In this document: piece by piece, positions 34,379-42,670 of the stretch | How positions within the stretch are numbered: the stretch's first letter is position 1 | Layout: each line of letters starts with the position of its first letter | Assembly (NCBI GenBank): GCA_937910385.1 | Contig: CALEPT010000221.1 | Coordinates: forward strand, 1 to 64,000 | DNA from: an uncultured Ruminococcus sp. | GTDB taxonomy: Bacteria > Bacillota > Clostridia > Oscillospirales > Ruminococcaceae | Reading direction: 5' to 3' | DNA length: 64,000 bases | The notes under the pieces: model-generated | What the model saw: the letters and a program-made list of their open reading frames with translations, nothing else | What the model was told of the DNA's origin: nothing | Database searches by the model: none | Position numbers and translations under genes: made by a program

Positions 34379-34948
34379 TCAGCCGCCTGTTATGACCTTC
34401 CAGCCTTCGTCGTTGAGCTGTATAACGAGTACAAGATCCTCGCCGTCTTTTTCACCGTTTTTGAGGTAGGTGTAAATGACCTCATATCCCATGCTTATAT
34501 TAAGATCATCTTCGGTGACAGTATCGGTAAGATCGGTACTGAGTGCGGCAAGATAGGTTTTTGCAGCAGCGATCTGATTGCTGTCTATCTCGTCGGCTTC
34601 CTTTATTTCACCAAAGGTGAAAACGTCGTTATTTCTGCCGAGAACCTCTTTTTGGTTGGTGTTGAACTTATTGATGAGATCGTCGTAGGTTCCGGCTTCC
34701 TTTGCAGCTTTCAAAGCTGAGTCAGGGTACATATATGCAAAAAATATCTTACCGCCGTTTTCGGAATATGTGGCGTTGAAGCATTCCTTTATGGCGTCCT
34801 CATAGGAAGCGCTGTGCTGATATAAGGGATCGCTGCCGAGTGAGACTGTTTCTTCCTGCGTATCCTCATTTATATAATTATGCTTACAGCCTGTGAGCAT
34901 AGTAAGAGCGGCTGTGAAAGCAAGAGTGGCGGATAAAAATCTCTTCAT
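34379..34948 (-). CDS. Lipoprotein paralogous to the tail of the zinc-ribbon hendecad protein
   Basis: Lipoprotein of 189 residues with lipobox LTGC (Cys21). The mature part has GGKIFFAYMYPD, LINKFNTNQKE and a final NDEGWKVITGG. This follows the same order as GGKTFLSLTYPD, MIEEFNDNMED and GEGWKVIAMD in the protein at 32093-32995. So one extracytoplasmic domain appears once behind a lipid anchor and once behind a membrane helix. The binding partner is unknown. Confidence 0.8.
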   Translation of the reverse strand: MKRFLSATLAFTAALTMLTGCKHNYINEDTQEETVSLGSDPLYQHSASYEDAIKECFNATYSENGGKIFFAYMYPDSALKAAKEAGTYDDLINKFNTNQKEVLGRNNDVFTFGEIKEADEIDSNQIAAAKTYLAALSTDLTDTVTEDDLNISMGYEVIYTYLKNGEKDGEDLVLVIQLNDEGWKVITGG

Positions 34949-35040
34949 TTTGAAACCTCCGTTATTTGCATTTCAGATAAAGTATACCACAAAATTGAGA
35001 ATAAATCAACAGGCTCGCATAAAAATTCACGGCTTCTGAT

Positions 35041-36405
35041 CTATTCTTTCTCACTCAGATAGAGCCCGACCTTATTATCGAGCGCTTTCACGCATTCATC
35101 GACCGATTCCTCACCGTGATAGACCTTCAGCCACTCAAAGCGTATCATGCTGCGAAGTTCATCGCTATAGTGGATATTTATGTCGATATCCCGAGTGTAG
35201 CTGATCAGCTTTTCGAGCGCTTCGTCAGATATGACTATTTCGTATTCCTCACCGAGATAGCTGTTCATCACACTGCGCACCGACTGTCCATCATAATCGG
35301 GAGTATCATAGGCGAGCGCATTGAACGCCTCCTCGGTAACGGGAAAGCCTGCGCCGTATTGCAGGCTCATATTCTTTTGCTGTGAGAGTGTGAACATTTT
35401 GCTCAAAAGCTGCCACGCCTCCTTTTTATGCGCACTCATTTCGGGAATGCCGTACATATAGTTTACAAAAACCTCCGCGCCGTTTGTCATGGCGGAGGGG
35501 CTTCCGGTATATATAACTTCTTCGCCGAAGAAGTGCCCATAGGTCACTTGCGCGGCGGCGCTGTTGAGTCCCGGAGCAAATGCCTGAACAAGAGGAGTTT
35601 CACTGCCGCGATACTCTGTCATCTCCGAATCCACTTCAAATTCGCTCGAGGTGTCGGGGAGTGCCGCGAGAAATTCAAGAGTGCGTTTGAAGTCACCGCT
35701 GAAATCGCAGGAACTGTGCTCGAAATCAATGCTCTCGGGAGTGATACAGGCGAGGAAAAAGTCCCACAGATCGGACTGCCTGTGGTATCCAAGCAGAAAA
35801 TCGCTCTTGTCGGGATAGCTCTCGTAAGCTGCCATTGCCTCGTCGAGAGACCAGTTTTCACACTCGCTGCCCCATACGTCTGCGCCGCAGATATATGTCC
35901 TGTAATAGAAGCTGTCGATGATGTAGGGGAGGGTGCCGTCAACCTCAAGCGCTTCACGGACATTCGGGAGCAGACTGTCGGGAGTCAGTACGTCATTTGT
36001 TTCCATGAGCGGATAAAGGTTCGCGAGATAGCCGTTTCTTTGCAGATTTTCGAGGTTCTGCGGAAATCCGACGATGAGGTCGGGAGCTTCTCCCGAAAGT
36101 ATATCACGTGTTAGGGAATTCAGGGCTTCTGTTCCGTAGCAGTCACCCTCCGGCGCTGAGAAGTATGTGATATTGACCGTAACGCCGTTGCTCTGACGGC
36201 TGTAGCTCTCCATCATGTCAGTCACATAGGGGACATTGTCATAGATAAAAGCAGCGTGCAGCTCAATATTTTCACTGTCGGTGACATTGCCGTCGGGCTG
36301 ATCGGGGGCAGAACTCGAACTGCTGTCTTTGTCATTTCCGCAGGAAGCCGAGCAGAAGGCTATTATCGCGGTAAGCATGAACGCTGGTATTCTATCTTTT
36401 TTCAT
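35041..36405 (-). CDS. Solute-binding lipoprotein divergent from an AraC regulator
   Basis: Lipoprotein of 454 residues with lipobox SASC (Cys22) and an extracellular solute-binding fold of the sugar type (EAPDLIVGFPQNLENLQRNG, PYIIDSFYYRTYICG, EMSAHKKEAWQLLSKMF). The start is set at MKKDRIPAF because AAGGAGGAACC precedes it. No ABC permease or ATPase is adjacent. The divergent AraC regulator shares a 220-nt intergenic region and probably controls it. Confidence 0.82.
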   Translation of the reverse strand: MKKDRIPAFMLTAIIAFCSASCGNDKDSSSSSAPDQPDGNVTDSENIELHAAFIYDNVPYVTDMMESYSRQSNGVTVNITYFSAPEGDCYGTEALNSLTRDILSGEAPDLIVGFPQNLENLQRNGYLANLYPLMETNDVLTPDSLLPNVREALEVDGTLPYIIDSFYYRTYICGADVWGSECENWSLDEAMAAYESYPDKSDFLLGYHRQSDLWDFFLACITPESIDFEHSSCDFSGDFKRTLEFLAALPDTSSEFEVDSEMTEYRGSETPLVQAFAPGLNSAAAQVTYGHFFGEEVIYTGSPSAMTNGAEVFVNYMYGIPEMSAHKKEAWQLLSKMFTLSQQKNMSLQYGAGFPVTEEAFNALAYDTPDYDGQSVRSVMNSYLGEEYEIVISDEALEKLISYTRDIDINIHYSDELRSMIRFEWLKVYHGEESVDECVKALDNKVGLYLSEKE

Positions 36406-36625
36406 TTTGGTTCCTCCTTGGTTTAATAGTTGGATCTGGTGTCGTCTTACGCGCTGATTTGGCTTATACAAATAAGTGATTATTATGCGTGAAAAAGACG
36501 AAATAATTTCAGAAAAAATCTGCCAAATTAATCTTGAAATTTTGTGCAAAGTGTGTTACAATGTATTTCGGATAGTATCGTCGCTTTAATATTATACAAT
36601 CTGTATACCGTGAAAGGAGGAATCA

Positions 36626-37417
36626 ATGAAGATAAGCCATATCAAGCTCAACTGCAAGCAAAGCTCGCCGTCTGTTGGCGAGACAAGCCTCGATCATGTT
36701 CTTGTTTTCTTTCGTTCCCCTGTGGTATTAAATATTGGCGGAAAACAGCATATGCTAAAGGACAGCTGTGCCGTTATTTACAGCAGCGGCTCCAGCCGTT
36801 CATTCGTTCCGTTGGGAGACAGCCCGCTACGCTTCGATACGGTGAGCTTCCGCACATCGTCAGCCGAAAGAAGCTATCTTTCCTCTATGAACGTTCCGTT
36901 TGACAAGCCTATACTGCTTGAAGATGATTATGTCATATCAATGGTGCTTAAGTCGATCAAGTCTCAGTCGATTCGCAGGAGCAGGTATTTCAGCGAATTT
37001 GCCGAGCTCTCAATGCGGCTGATATTCATTGCGCTCGGCGAAGCGTGTAGTGAGGAGAGGGCTTATCCGGGCGAAGTATTGCCGCACTATGCGCAGCTCA
37101 AGGCTCTCAGGGATTCGATCTATGATGACCCGATAAACCGCTGGTCTGTAGATGAGATGAGCGCAGACCTCGGTATCAGCAGAGCTTATTTTCACAGGCT
37201 CTATCTCGAAGCCTTCGGCGTTACCTGCCGGCAGGACGTGATCGAGAGCCGTTTGCTGTATGCTGCGGAGCTTCTCAAAAGCACCGATCTTTCGGTGAGC
37301 GCGGTGGCAGAGCAGTGCGGATATGACAGCGACTCATACTTCATGCGCCAGTTTAAAAAGCACAAGGGCTGTACCCCGACGGAGTACAGAAGAAGACCTT
37401 TTGAATATGATGAATAA
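36626..37417 (+). CDS. AraC-family transcriptional regulator
   Basis: Regulator of 263 residues: an N-terminal cupin-like sensor (about 1-90, LDHVLVFFRSPVVLNIGGK) and two C-terminal helix-turn-helices (about 165-260; WSVDEMSADLGISRAYFHRL and SVSAVAEQCGYDSDSYFMRQFKKHKGCTPTEYRR). The sensor suggests a sugar ligand. It is divergent from a binding lipoprotein, its likely target. An AAAGGAGGAATCA ribosome site sets the start. Confidence 0.92.
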   Translation: MKISHIKLNCKQSSPSVGETSLDHVLVFFRSPVVLNIGGKQHMLKDSCAVIYSSGSSRSFVPLGDSPLRFDTVSFRTSSAERSYLSSMNVPFDKPILLEDDYVISMVLKSIKSQSIRRSRYFSEFAELSMRLIFIALGEACSEERAYPGEVLPHYAQLKALRDSIYDDPINRWSVDEMSADLGISRAYFHRLYLEAFGVTCRQDVIESRLLYAAELLKSTDLSVSAVAEQCGYDSDSYFMRQFKKHKGCTPTEYRRRPFEYDE

Positions 37418-37515
37418 AGGGTCGCTTGACTCCCAAAAACCGCAGTTTTGCAAAAGCTCTTAGTGCATATTGCGCAAAAAACAAAAAAAATTTAGTGCAA
37501 AAAATCGAAAAAGCC

Positions 37516-37544
37516 TTTACATTTGTAAATTTCTGTGATATAAT
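37516..37544 (+). promoter_or_regulatory. Promoter of the VanY-like peptidase gene
   Basis: TTTACA (37516-37521) and TATAAT (37539-37544) are separated by 17 nt. The start codon is 76 nt downstream. Confidence 0.75.
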
Positions 37545-37619
37545 GTAAAGCAATATTGGAAATACGGCTTGTACCGGATCTGCCGGACAAACTCTCAAAA
37601 TAAGGAGCGATCTCGTTAT

Positions 37620-38669
37620 ATGACTAACGGTAACAAGCGAAGAAACCGCAAACGTGCCGCAAAGCGTTACAGAGTAAGATATGACCGAATCGTAGCAGTG
37701 GCACTCGTTTTCATTGTTCTTATCGTGATCATTACCTCCTGTGCAAAAAGCTGCTCAGGAGATGAAAATAAAAATACAAAAACCTCTCAGGGGCAAGCTA
37801 CTTCTCAGGACGGCACAGCACAGTCATCAATAGTCGATAACCTCGAAGCAAGCGGCGAAACGGATTCGATACTTTCAAATTCCTCAGAAGCAGCTCCCAC
37901 ACAGGCTCAGTTTACCATTGAAGCGCACAGCGCCGGTGATGTGAACCGCGGAGACCTCGTTCTCATAAATGCAGAGCATGAGTACCTTTTCCCATCGGAT
38001 GATACTGAGCTCCTCACGCTCTATGACAACATAAATAAGGAATACTACGGTGTAAGCGATATGGTGATAAAGCTTGACGCTGCGGCTTTGAACCAGCTGA
38101 ATGCACTTATGGAGGCATTCTATGCCGAGACAGGAAATAATGACATTGTAGTTATCGGCGGATATCGTACTCTTGAAGAGCAGAACGATAAGTATTACAG
38201 CGGCAAATCCACCTTTATGGGTGGATACAGCGACTATCATTCGGGCAGGATGTTCGATATGGGAATATTCCCCAAGGACGGTTCAAGCTCGGGATATTAT
38301 TCAGCTACCGGCGACTACTCGTGGATAGACGAAAACGCTGCACAATATGGCTTTATCCTTCGTTTCCCCGAGGATAAGGAGGCATATACCGGCGAAAAGA
38401 CAAGAACATATACATATCGTTATGTAGGAGTTCCTCATGCTGTTTACATGGAGCAGAACGGACTCTGCCTCGAAGAGTATATCGAGAAGATAAAAGAGCA
38501 TAATAATAATGATCCGCTTGAAGTATCTGTGAACGGTACAATGTATCAGATGTATTACGTTCTCGCAGCCGAGGGCGGAACGACCGATGTTCCCGTACCG
38601 TCAAACAAGACGTATACGGTCTCAGGTAATAATGTTGACGGATATATCGTCACGGTGACTATGAACTGA
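37620..38669 (+). CDS. Membrane-anchored VanY/DacB-type D,D-carboxypeptidase
   Basis: The protein has about 349 residues: a basic cytoplasmic start, one membrane helix (about 23-41), a Ser/Thr/Gln-rich spacer, and a peptidase M15 domain. The metal motif is SDYHSGRMFD (about 204-213) with a later YVGVPHAVYM containing the second His. GGYRTLEEQN also matches the VanY family. It would trim D-Ala from cell-wall peptides. The usual E-x-W-H before the last His is replaced by V-P-H, so activity should be checked. An AAGGAGCGAT ribosome site and promoter set the start. Confidence 0.8.
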   Translation: MTNGNKRRNRKRAAKRYRVRYDRIVAVALVFIVLIVIITSCAKSCSGDENKNTKTSQGQATSQDGTAQSSIVDNLEASGETDSILSNSSEAAPTQAQFTIEAHSAGDVNRGDLVLINAEHEYLFPSDDTELLTLYDNINKEYYGVSDMVIKLDAAALNQLNALMEAFYAETGNNDIVVIGGYRTLEEQNDKYYSGKSTFMGGYSDYHSGRMFDMGIFPKDGSSSGYYSATGDYSWIDENAAQYGFILRFPEDKEAYTGEKTRTYTYRYVGVPHAVYMEQNGLCLEEYIEKIKEHNNNDPLEVSVNGTMYQMYYVLAAEGGTTDVPVPSNKTYTVSGNNVDGYIVTVTMN

Positions 38670-38674
38670 TAGCT

Positions 38675-38705
38675 TTGTCCCCCTGAAAAGGGGGACAAGT
38701 TTTAG
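38675..38705 (+). terminator. Terminator after the VanY-like gene
   Basis: A perfect stem TTGTCCCCC / GGGGGACAA with loop TGAAAA is followed by GTTTTAG; the T run is short. Confidence 0.65.
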
Positions 38706-38768
38706 CAGCAGACACTTGATTTTCTGCCCGCACCGGAGGATCATCAATACTGAGAAAGGAGATTCCGC

Positions 38769-40406
38769 ATGAAAAGAATAATTGCCGCGGCGTGCGCGGT
38801 ATTGTGCTGCGTATCACTGTTTTCCTGCGGAAGCTCGGATACGAATGAGGGTACCGGTCATATGTATTCCGTATCGCTTCAGGGCAATCCGGAAAGCCTC
38901 GACCCTCAGTTTGCCGAGGATCCTTCCTCCGCAACTGTTATAAAAAATCTCTACAGCGGTCTTATGCAGACCGATATCTCAGGGAATCTCTCATGCTGTA
39001 ATGCCGAGAGCTATACCGTCTCGGACGACGGATTGATATATACCTTCACCTTGAGGGAGGATAACTATTGGTTCTTTGATGAGAATAACGACGATATCAT
39101 AGATGATGATGAATATTTCCCCGTAACGGCGGACGATTATGTATTTGCTCTGAAAAGGCTTCTTGATCCTAAAATGCAGTCGCCGTATGCCAAGGACTTT
39201 GCCTGCATAAAAAATGGTGAAAAAATACTCAGGGGGGAGCTGCCTCCCGATACTTCGGGGATCACAGCCAAAAGTGACCGGATTCTTGAGATAACTCTTG
39301 ATTACCCTTGTGCAGAATTCCTTAAGCTTTTATCCACTCAGGCTGCCTTTCCGTGCAATGAGGAATTTTTCCTTGCTACAAAAGGCCGATATGGACTTGA
39401 TGACTGCTCGGTAATGTCCAACGGTCCGTTTTATGTGCGGCAGTGGTTTTATGACCCTTACGGCTCTAACAATATCCTCTATATGCGCAAAAATGAAGTG
39501 AATGAGAATGATGGATATGAGATCCTTCCTTCTTATGTGAGCTTTTCAATAGAGGATACCGAAGCTGATATAAAGCAGCTTTTCAAGGACGAAGAGACCG
39601 AGTGCTTCACCTCGCTCGGCAGCAGCGGATATAATACCAAAAAGTACTCCGTGACGGGCATAAAGGCTACTACCCTTGGACTTGTTTTCAATCCCGACAT
39701 CAAGACTTTTGCTAACGCCGATATGCGCAGGGCTCTTGCTTTTTCCATAGACAGAGATTCGCTTGGAAAGCAGGTGGGGAGCGACGTTCAGGTCGCATAC
39801 GGTATAATTCCCCCCGCTGTTATGCAGCTTGGAAGAAGCTATCGTGAGCTTTCCTCTGATAAACAGTTTGATGTTTATGACCGCGAGCAGGCGCTTTCCG
39901 AATACGAGTCGGCGGTGAAGACCCTCGGAAACATCTCGTTTGACGGAGTAAAGATACTTGTATGCTCAAATACCATAGATTCGGGATATGTCCATTATCT
40001 CGTGCAGAGCTGGCAGGAGCTCTTCGGCTTCTACATCGGTATTGAGGACGTCACCAAAACTGATTTCTATCAGCGTATTGCTGACGGTGATTATACGATA
40101 GCACTCTATCCTGTAAAGGGCAGCTTCAACAGCGGACTTTCCGTTATTGACGAGTTTGAGACAGTTGACTGCCTGATGACAGACCTCGGCGATAGTACCT
40201 ATACCTACGATATCATGCACTGTGAGTCGGTATCTCAGCTCGTTGACCGTTACACCGCCGCGGAAAAGACTATCCTCAGCGAATACCGCTTTATTCCGCT
40301 GTTTTACAAGAGCTCATACCTCATCGCCCGCAAGGAGAATGACGACATCATCTACGATCCGTTCTCGGGCGCTGTGGACTACCGTGTTGCAAGGAATTAC
40401 AGGTAG
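38769..40406 (+). CDS. Oligopeptide-type solute-binding lipoprotein (SBP family 5), orphan
   Basis: Lipoprotein of 545 residues, lipobox LFSC (Cys20). The start of the mature part, YSVSLQGNPESLDPQFAED, and ADDYVFALKRLLDP plus NADMRRALAFSIDRD are typical of OppA/DppA-like family 5 proteins, which bind peptides, nickel chelates or oligosaccharides. No oppBCDF genes are adjacent. The start has an AGAAAGGAGATTCCGC ribosome site. Confidence 0.88.
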   Translation: MKRIIAAACAVLCCVSLFSCGSSDTNEGTGHMYSVSLQGNPESLDPQFAEDPSSATVIKNLYSGLMQTDISGNLSCCNAESYTVSDDGLIYTFTLREDNYWFFDENNDDIIDDDEYFPVTADDYVFALKRLLDPKMQSPYAKDFACIKNGEKILRGELPPDTSGITAKSDRILEITLDYPCAEFLKLLSTQAAFPCNEEFFLATKGRYGLDDCSVMSNGPFYVRQWFYDPYGSNNILYMRKNEVNENDGYEILPSYVSFSIEDTEADIKQLFKDEETECFTSLGSSGYNTKKYSVTGIKATTLGLVFNPDIKTFANADMRRALAFSIDRDSLGKQVGSDVQVAYGIIPPAVMQLGRSYRELSSDKQFDVYDREQALSEYESAVKTLGNISFDGVKILVCSNTIDSGYVHYLVQSWQELFGFYIGIEDVTKTDFYQRIADGDYTIALYPVKGSFNSGLSVIDEFETVDCLMTDLGDSTYTYDIMHCESVSQLVDRYTAAEKTILSEYRFIPLFYKSSYLIARKENDDIIYDPFSGAVDYRVARNYR

Positions 40407-40480
40407 GGCAATGCGTCAGGAGCTATTACCGTGAGCGGAGAGCGACTGACCGTTTCGTATTGAACACTCCTGAAATAAAA

Positions 40481-40518
40481 ATACAAAATGGCGCACAGTT
40501 GTGCGCCGTTTTGTATTT
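40481..40518. terminator. Bidirectional terminator between the SBP and XRE genes
   Basis: The stem ATACAAAAxGGCGCACA pairs with TGTGCGCCxTTTTGTAT around a short loop. It is a long hairpin with A and T runs on the two sides. Confidence 0.88.
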
Positions 40519-40529
40519 ATAGATGGCGT

Positions 40530-41147
40530 TTAATCTTCCTTTGCAAAGACTTTTTTGCACCAGCTTGATTTGCCGCATTTGGGACATTTCAGCCGTCTTG
40601 TGGTGATCACGTGCAAACCCATTGTGTACGCCCAGAAGGTAGGGACGAACAGGTTCGAGCACTTTGCACATTTGTAGTAACCGATAGTGCGCTCACCCTG
40701 CATTGCGACGTAAAGTCCCGCCGCGAATATCAGACAAGCGATGCAGATGAGAATTATCTTCACGGGCAGGCTGATGACCTCCGTGTAAAGCGCAACTACC
40801 ATTATCAGCGTTAGAAACGCCACAGTCGCTATGATTCCCGTGATCGCGGTCACTGTCATTCTCTTTTTGTTTTCTTCCTTTTCGCGTATCATGTCCATCA
40901 TGTTTTCTTCTGCCTTTCTGCGATAGTCGGGCTCGGAAATGCGCTCTCCCGTGAGCAGCTCGTTCACGCTTATGTCAAGTTCACTGCAAAGCGGGAGCAG
41001 CAGAGATATCTCGGGGAAGCCGTTGCCGCATTCCCATTTTGAGACTGTTTTATCGCTGATGTTAAGTATCTCGGCAAGCTGCCTCTGAGTCAAGCCTTTG
41101 CGCTTGCGCTCGGCGGCAATGAACCTGCCTGTTTTTATCTGATCCAT
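40530..41147 (-). CDS. XRE-family HTH protein with two membrane helices and a zinc-ribbon tail
   Basis: The protein has 205 residues in three parts: an N-terminal Cro/C1 helix-turn-helix (about 8-62, GLTQRQLAEILNISDKTVSKWE), two membrane helices (about 96-115 and 128-147), and a C-terminal zinc ribbon (YKCAKCSNLF and LKCPKCGKSSWC). It combines DNA binding with membrane attachment, a known layout for XRE regulators in Firmicutes. It stands alone, and its targets and signal are unknown. Confidence 0.85.
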   Translation of the reverse strand: MDQIKTGRFIAAERKRKGLTQRQLAEILNISDKTVSKWECGNGFPEISLLLPLCSELDISVNELLTGERISEPDYRRKAEENMMDMIREKEENKKRMTVTAITGIIATVAFLTLIMVVALYTEVISLPVKIILICIACLIFAAGLYVAMQGERTIGYYKCAKCSNLFVPTFWAYTMGLHVITTRRLKCPKCGKSSWCKKVFAKED

Positions 41148-41248
41148 AGCTTCCTCCTTTCGATATTATTATAGCTCTTTTGCGGAGACGAGTACACCCA
41201 CGGGACGTAGAATTTGGCTGATATTCGGGGACTATACGGTCGGTAGAG

Positions 41249-41875
41249 TTAAAATTTCCCGCGGTCGAGCAGGTCAAGGAGCGCTAAAGCGCTCTCGTCA
41301 TAGGTTTTGTAGTCGGTGCCCTTGTCGAGACCGTAGCTGATTATCTCGAAACGCTGCTTCGTGCCGTTTTCGTCCGTCAGATAGCAGCAGACGAGGTAGT
41401 GGGCGTAGTCCTCAACATCGGGAGTCATACCCATTTCGTCCTCGTTGACGTCGTAGTAGTCACTCTCTGGGTCTATCTGCGAGATGAGCTGCTTTATCTG
41501 CTCTGTTTCCTCGGCGGAGAACTGTCTTGTGAGGGTCGGCTCGTCGAAATAGCGGAAAGCGTCGGGGTCGTCCCTGAAGAGGCGAAAGTGGAACGTGTCG
41601 TCGCCGTTCAGCTTGTAATTCGAGGTATAGACGCTGCCGTCGGACATGAGGCAGGACGTACTGTATTCGTCCCATTGCTCGGGGCTGTCGGGACTGCTGA
41701 ACTGTGAGACAACAAGCAGGTCGCCCACGCTCAGTCCGTTATATTCGGGATAGGTCAACGCCGCAGCAGTTTCCTCGGGGAGCTCGGGGACTTCGTCAGT
41801 ATCGCTGACTGCTCCGCATGATGTCATCATCACAGCGCATATGAGCGCCGCTGTTGTTTTTATGAAGATTTTCAT
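41249..41875 (-). CDS. Lipoprotein of unknown function
   Basis: Lipoprotein of 208 residues with lipobox MTSC (Cys20). The mature part is acidic, has no recognised motif, and ends in a helical tail (ESALALLDLLDRG). The start is set at MKIFIKTT because GGAGGTGC lies before it; a longer frame starting upstream has no signal peptide. It lies downstream of a TetR gene on the same strand. Confidence 0.75.
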   Translation of the reverse strand: MKIFIKTTAALICAVMMTSCGAVSDTDEVPELPEETAAALTYPEYNGLSVGDLLVVSQFSSPDSPEQWDEYSTSCLMSDGSVYTSNYKLNGDDTFHFRLFRDDPDAFRYFDEPTLTRQFSAEETEQIKQLISQIDPESDYYDVNEDEMGMTPDVEDYAHYLVCCYLTDENGTKQRFEIISYGLDKGTDYKTYDESALALLDLLDRGKF

Positions 41876-41991
41876 AATGCACCTCCAAGTTCTTTTGCTT
41901 AAATAGTGTCGGTGGGAAGCGAAAATGCTGCGGAGCAAGGGGAACTTTGTAGAGCTGCACAAATCGAAGCAGCTCTTTTTGTGAGATATGT

Positions 41992-42528
41992 CTATTCCTC
42001 GTAGAGACTGACGATACCGTCGGCGAGCTTTTCTATCAGCTCCAGCACAGCCTTTATGCCGTTGTTGCAATACTTGAAGTATGTGTAGTAGCCGCCGTAG
42101 ACGAGGTATGTCATCATCATACGGCTCTCGACGCTCGGTCGGTAATCAGGATGTACGCTGAGTATCACAGCGGTGAGTTCCTCCTCGAAGATAGAGACAA
42201 AGCTGCTGCTGCGCGTGCCCTCAAATAGTGTTTTTATGAGCTGTTCGTTTGCGACGAATGAGGTCGTCAGCTCGCGAATGAACTGTCTGTTATCCGAGAA
42301 GATATTCTCCGGGTGCCCGATACCGTGAAGTACGGACTGTACGACCTCGCGCTCGAGTGATTCCGATAGCTCGTATATATCGTGATAATGCAGGTAAAAT
42401 GTAGCCTTGTTTATTTCAGCAAGTGCAGCGAGCTCCTTGACTGTTATCTTTTCGAGCGGCTTGCGCGCGCGAAGCTGCAAAAAGGCGTTTATGATGTTTC
42501 TTCTGGTCTTTTCGACTCTCATATCCAT
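41992..42528 (-). CDS. TetR-family transcriptional regulator
   Basis: Regulator of 178 residues. The helix-turn-helix lies at about 25-45 (ITVKELAALAEINKATFYLHY), followed by a helical ligand domain. It is divergent from glgB, with a 142-nt spacer holding an inverted repeat ACGATTTT...AAAATCGT. Its role in regulating glgB or the downstream lipoprotein is inferred from position. Confidence 0.85.
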   Translation of the reverse strand: MDMRVEKTRRNIINAFLQLRARKPLEKITVKELAALAEINKATFYLHYHDIYELSESLEREVVQSVLHGIGHPENIFSDNRQFIRELTTSFVANEQLIKTLFEGTRSSSFVSIFEEELTAVILSVHPDYRPSVESRMMMTYLVYGGYYTYFKYCNNGIKAVLELIEKLADGIVSLYEE

Positions 42529-42545
42529 TGTATCACCCTGATTCG

Positions 42546-42591
42546 ACGATTTTTGACAACAGTCGTTTAATTGACCTTGGTTGAAAATCGT
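42546..42591. promoter_or_regulatory. Inverted repeat in the TetR-glgB spacer, possible operator
   Basis: ACGATTTT (42546-42553) and AAAATCGT (42584-42591) face each other 30 nt apart in the divergent region. Two half-sites with wide spacing could be separate operators. Confidence 0.4.
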
Positions 42592-42670
42592 TGATTGTAA
42601 TATACTGATTTTAACTGTATAATTATATTATAAACAAATAATAGACATCTGTCAATCACGGGGTGATGTT

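Noticed and set aside
35428..36114. 228-residue frame antisense to the binding lipoprotein at 35041
   Set aside because: The lipoprotein on the other strand has signal peptide, lipobox and ribosome site; the antisense frame has none.
41876..42070. N-terminal extension of the lipoprotein at 41249
   Set aside because: The extension carries no signal peptide; the internal start has a GGAGGTGC ribosome site and a lipobox.
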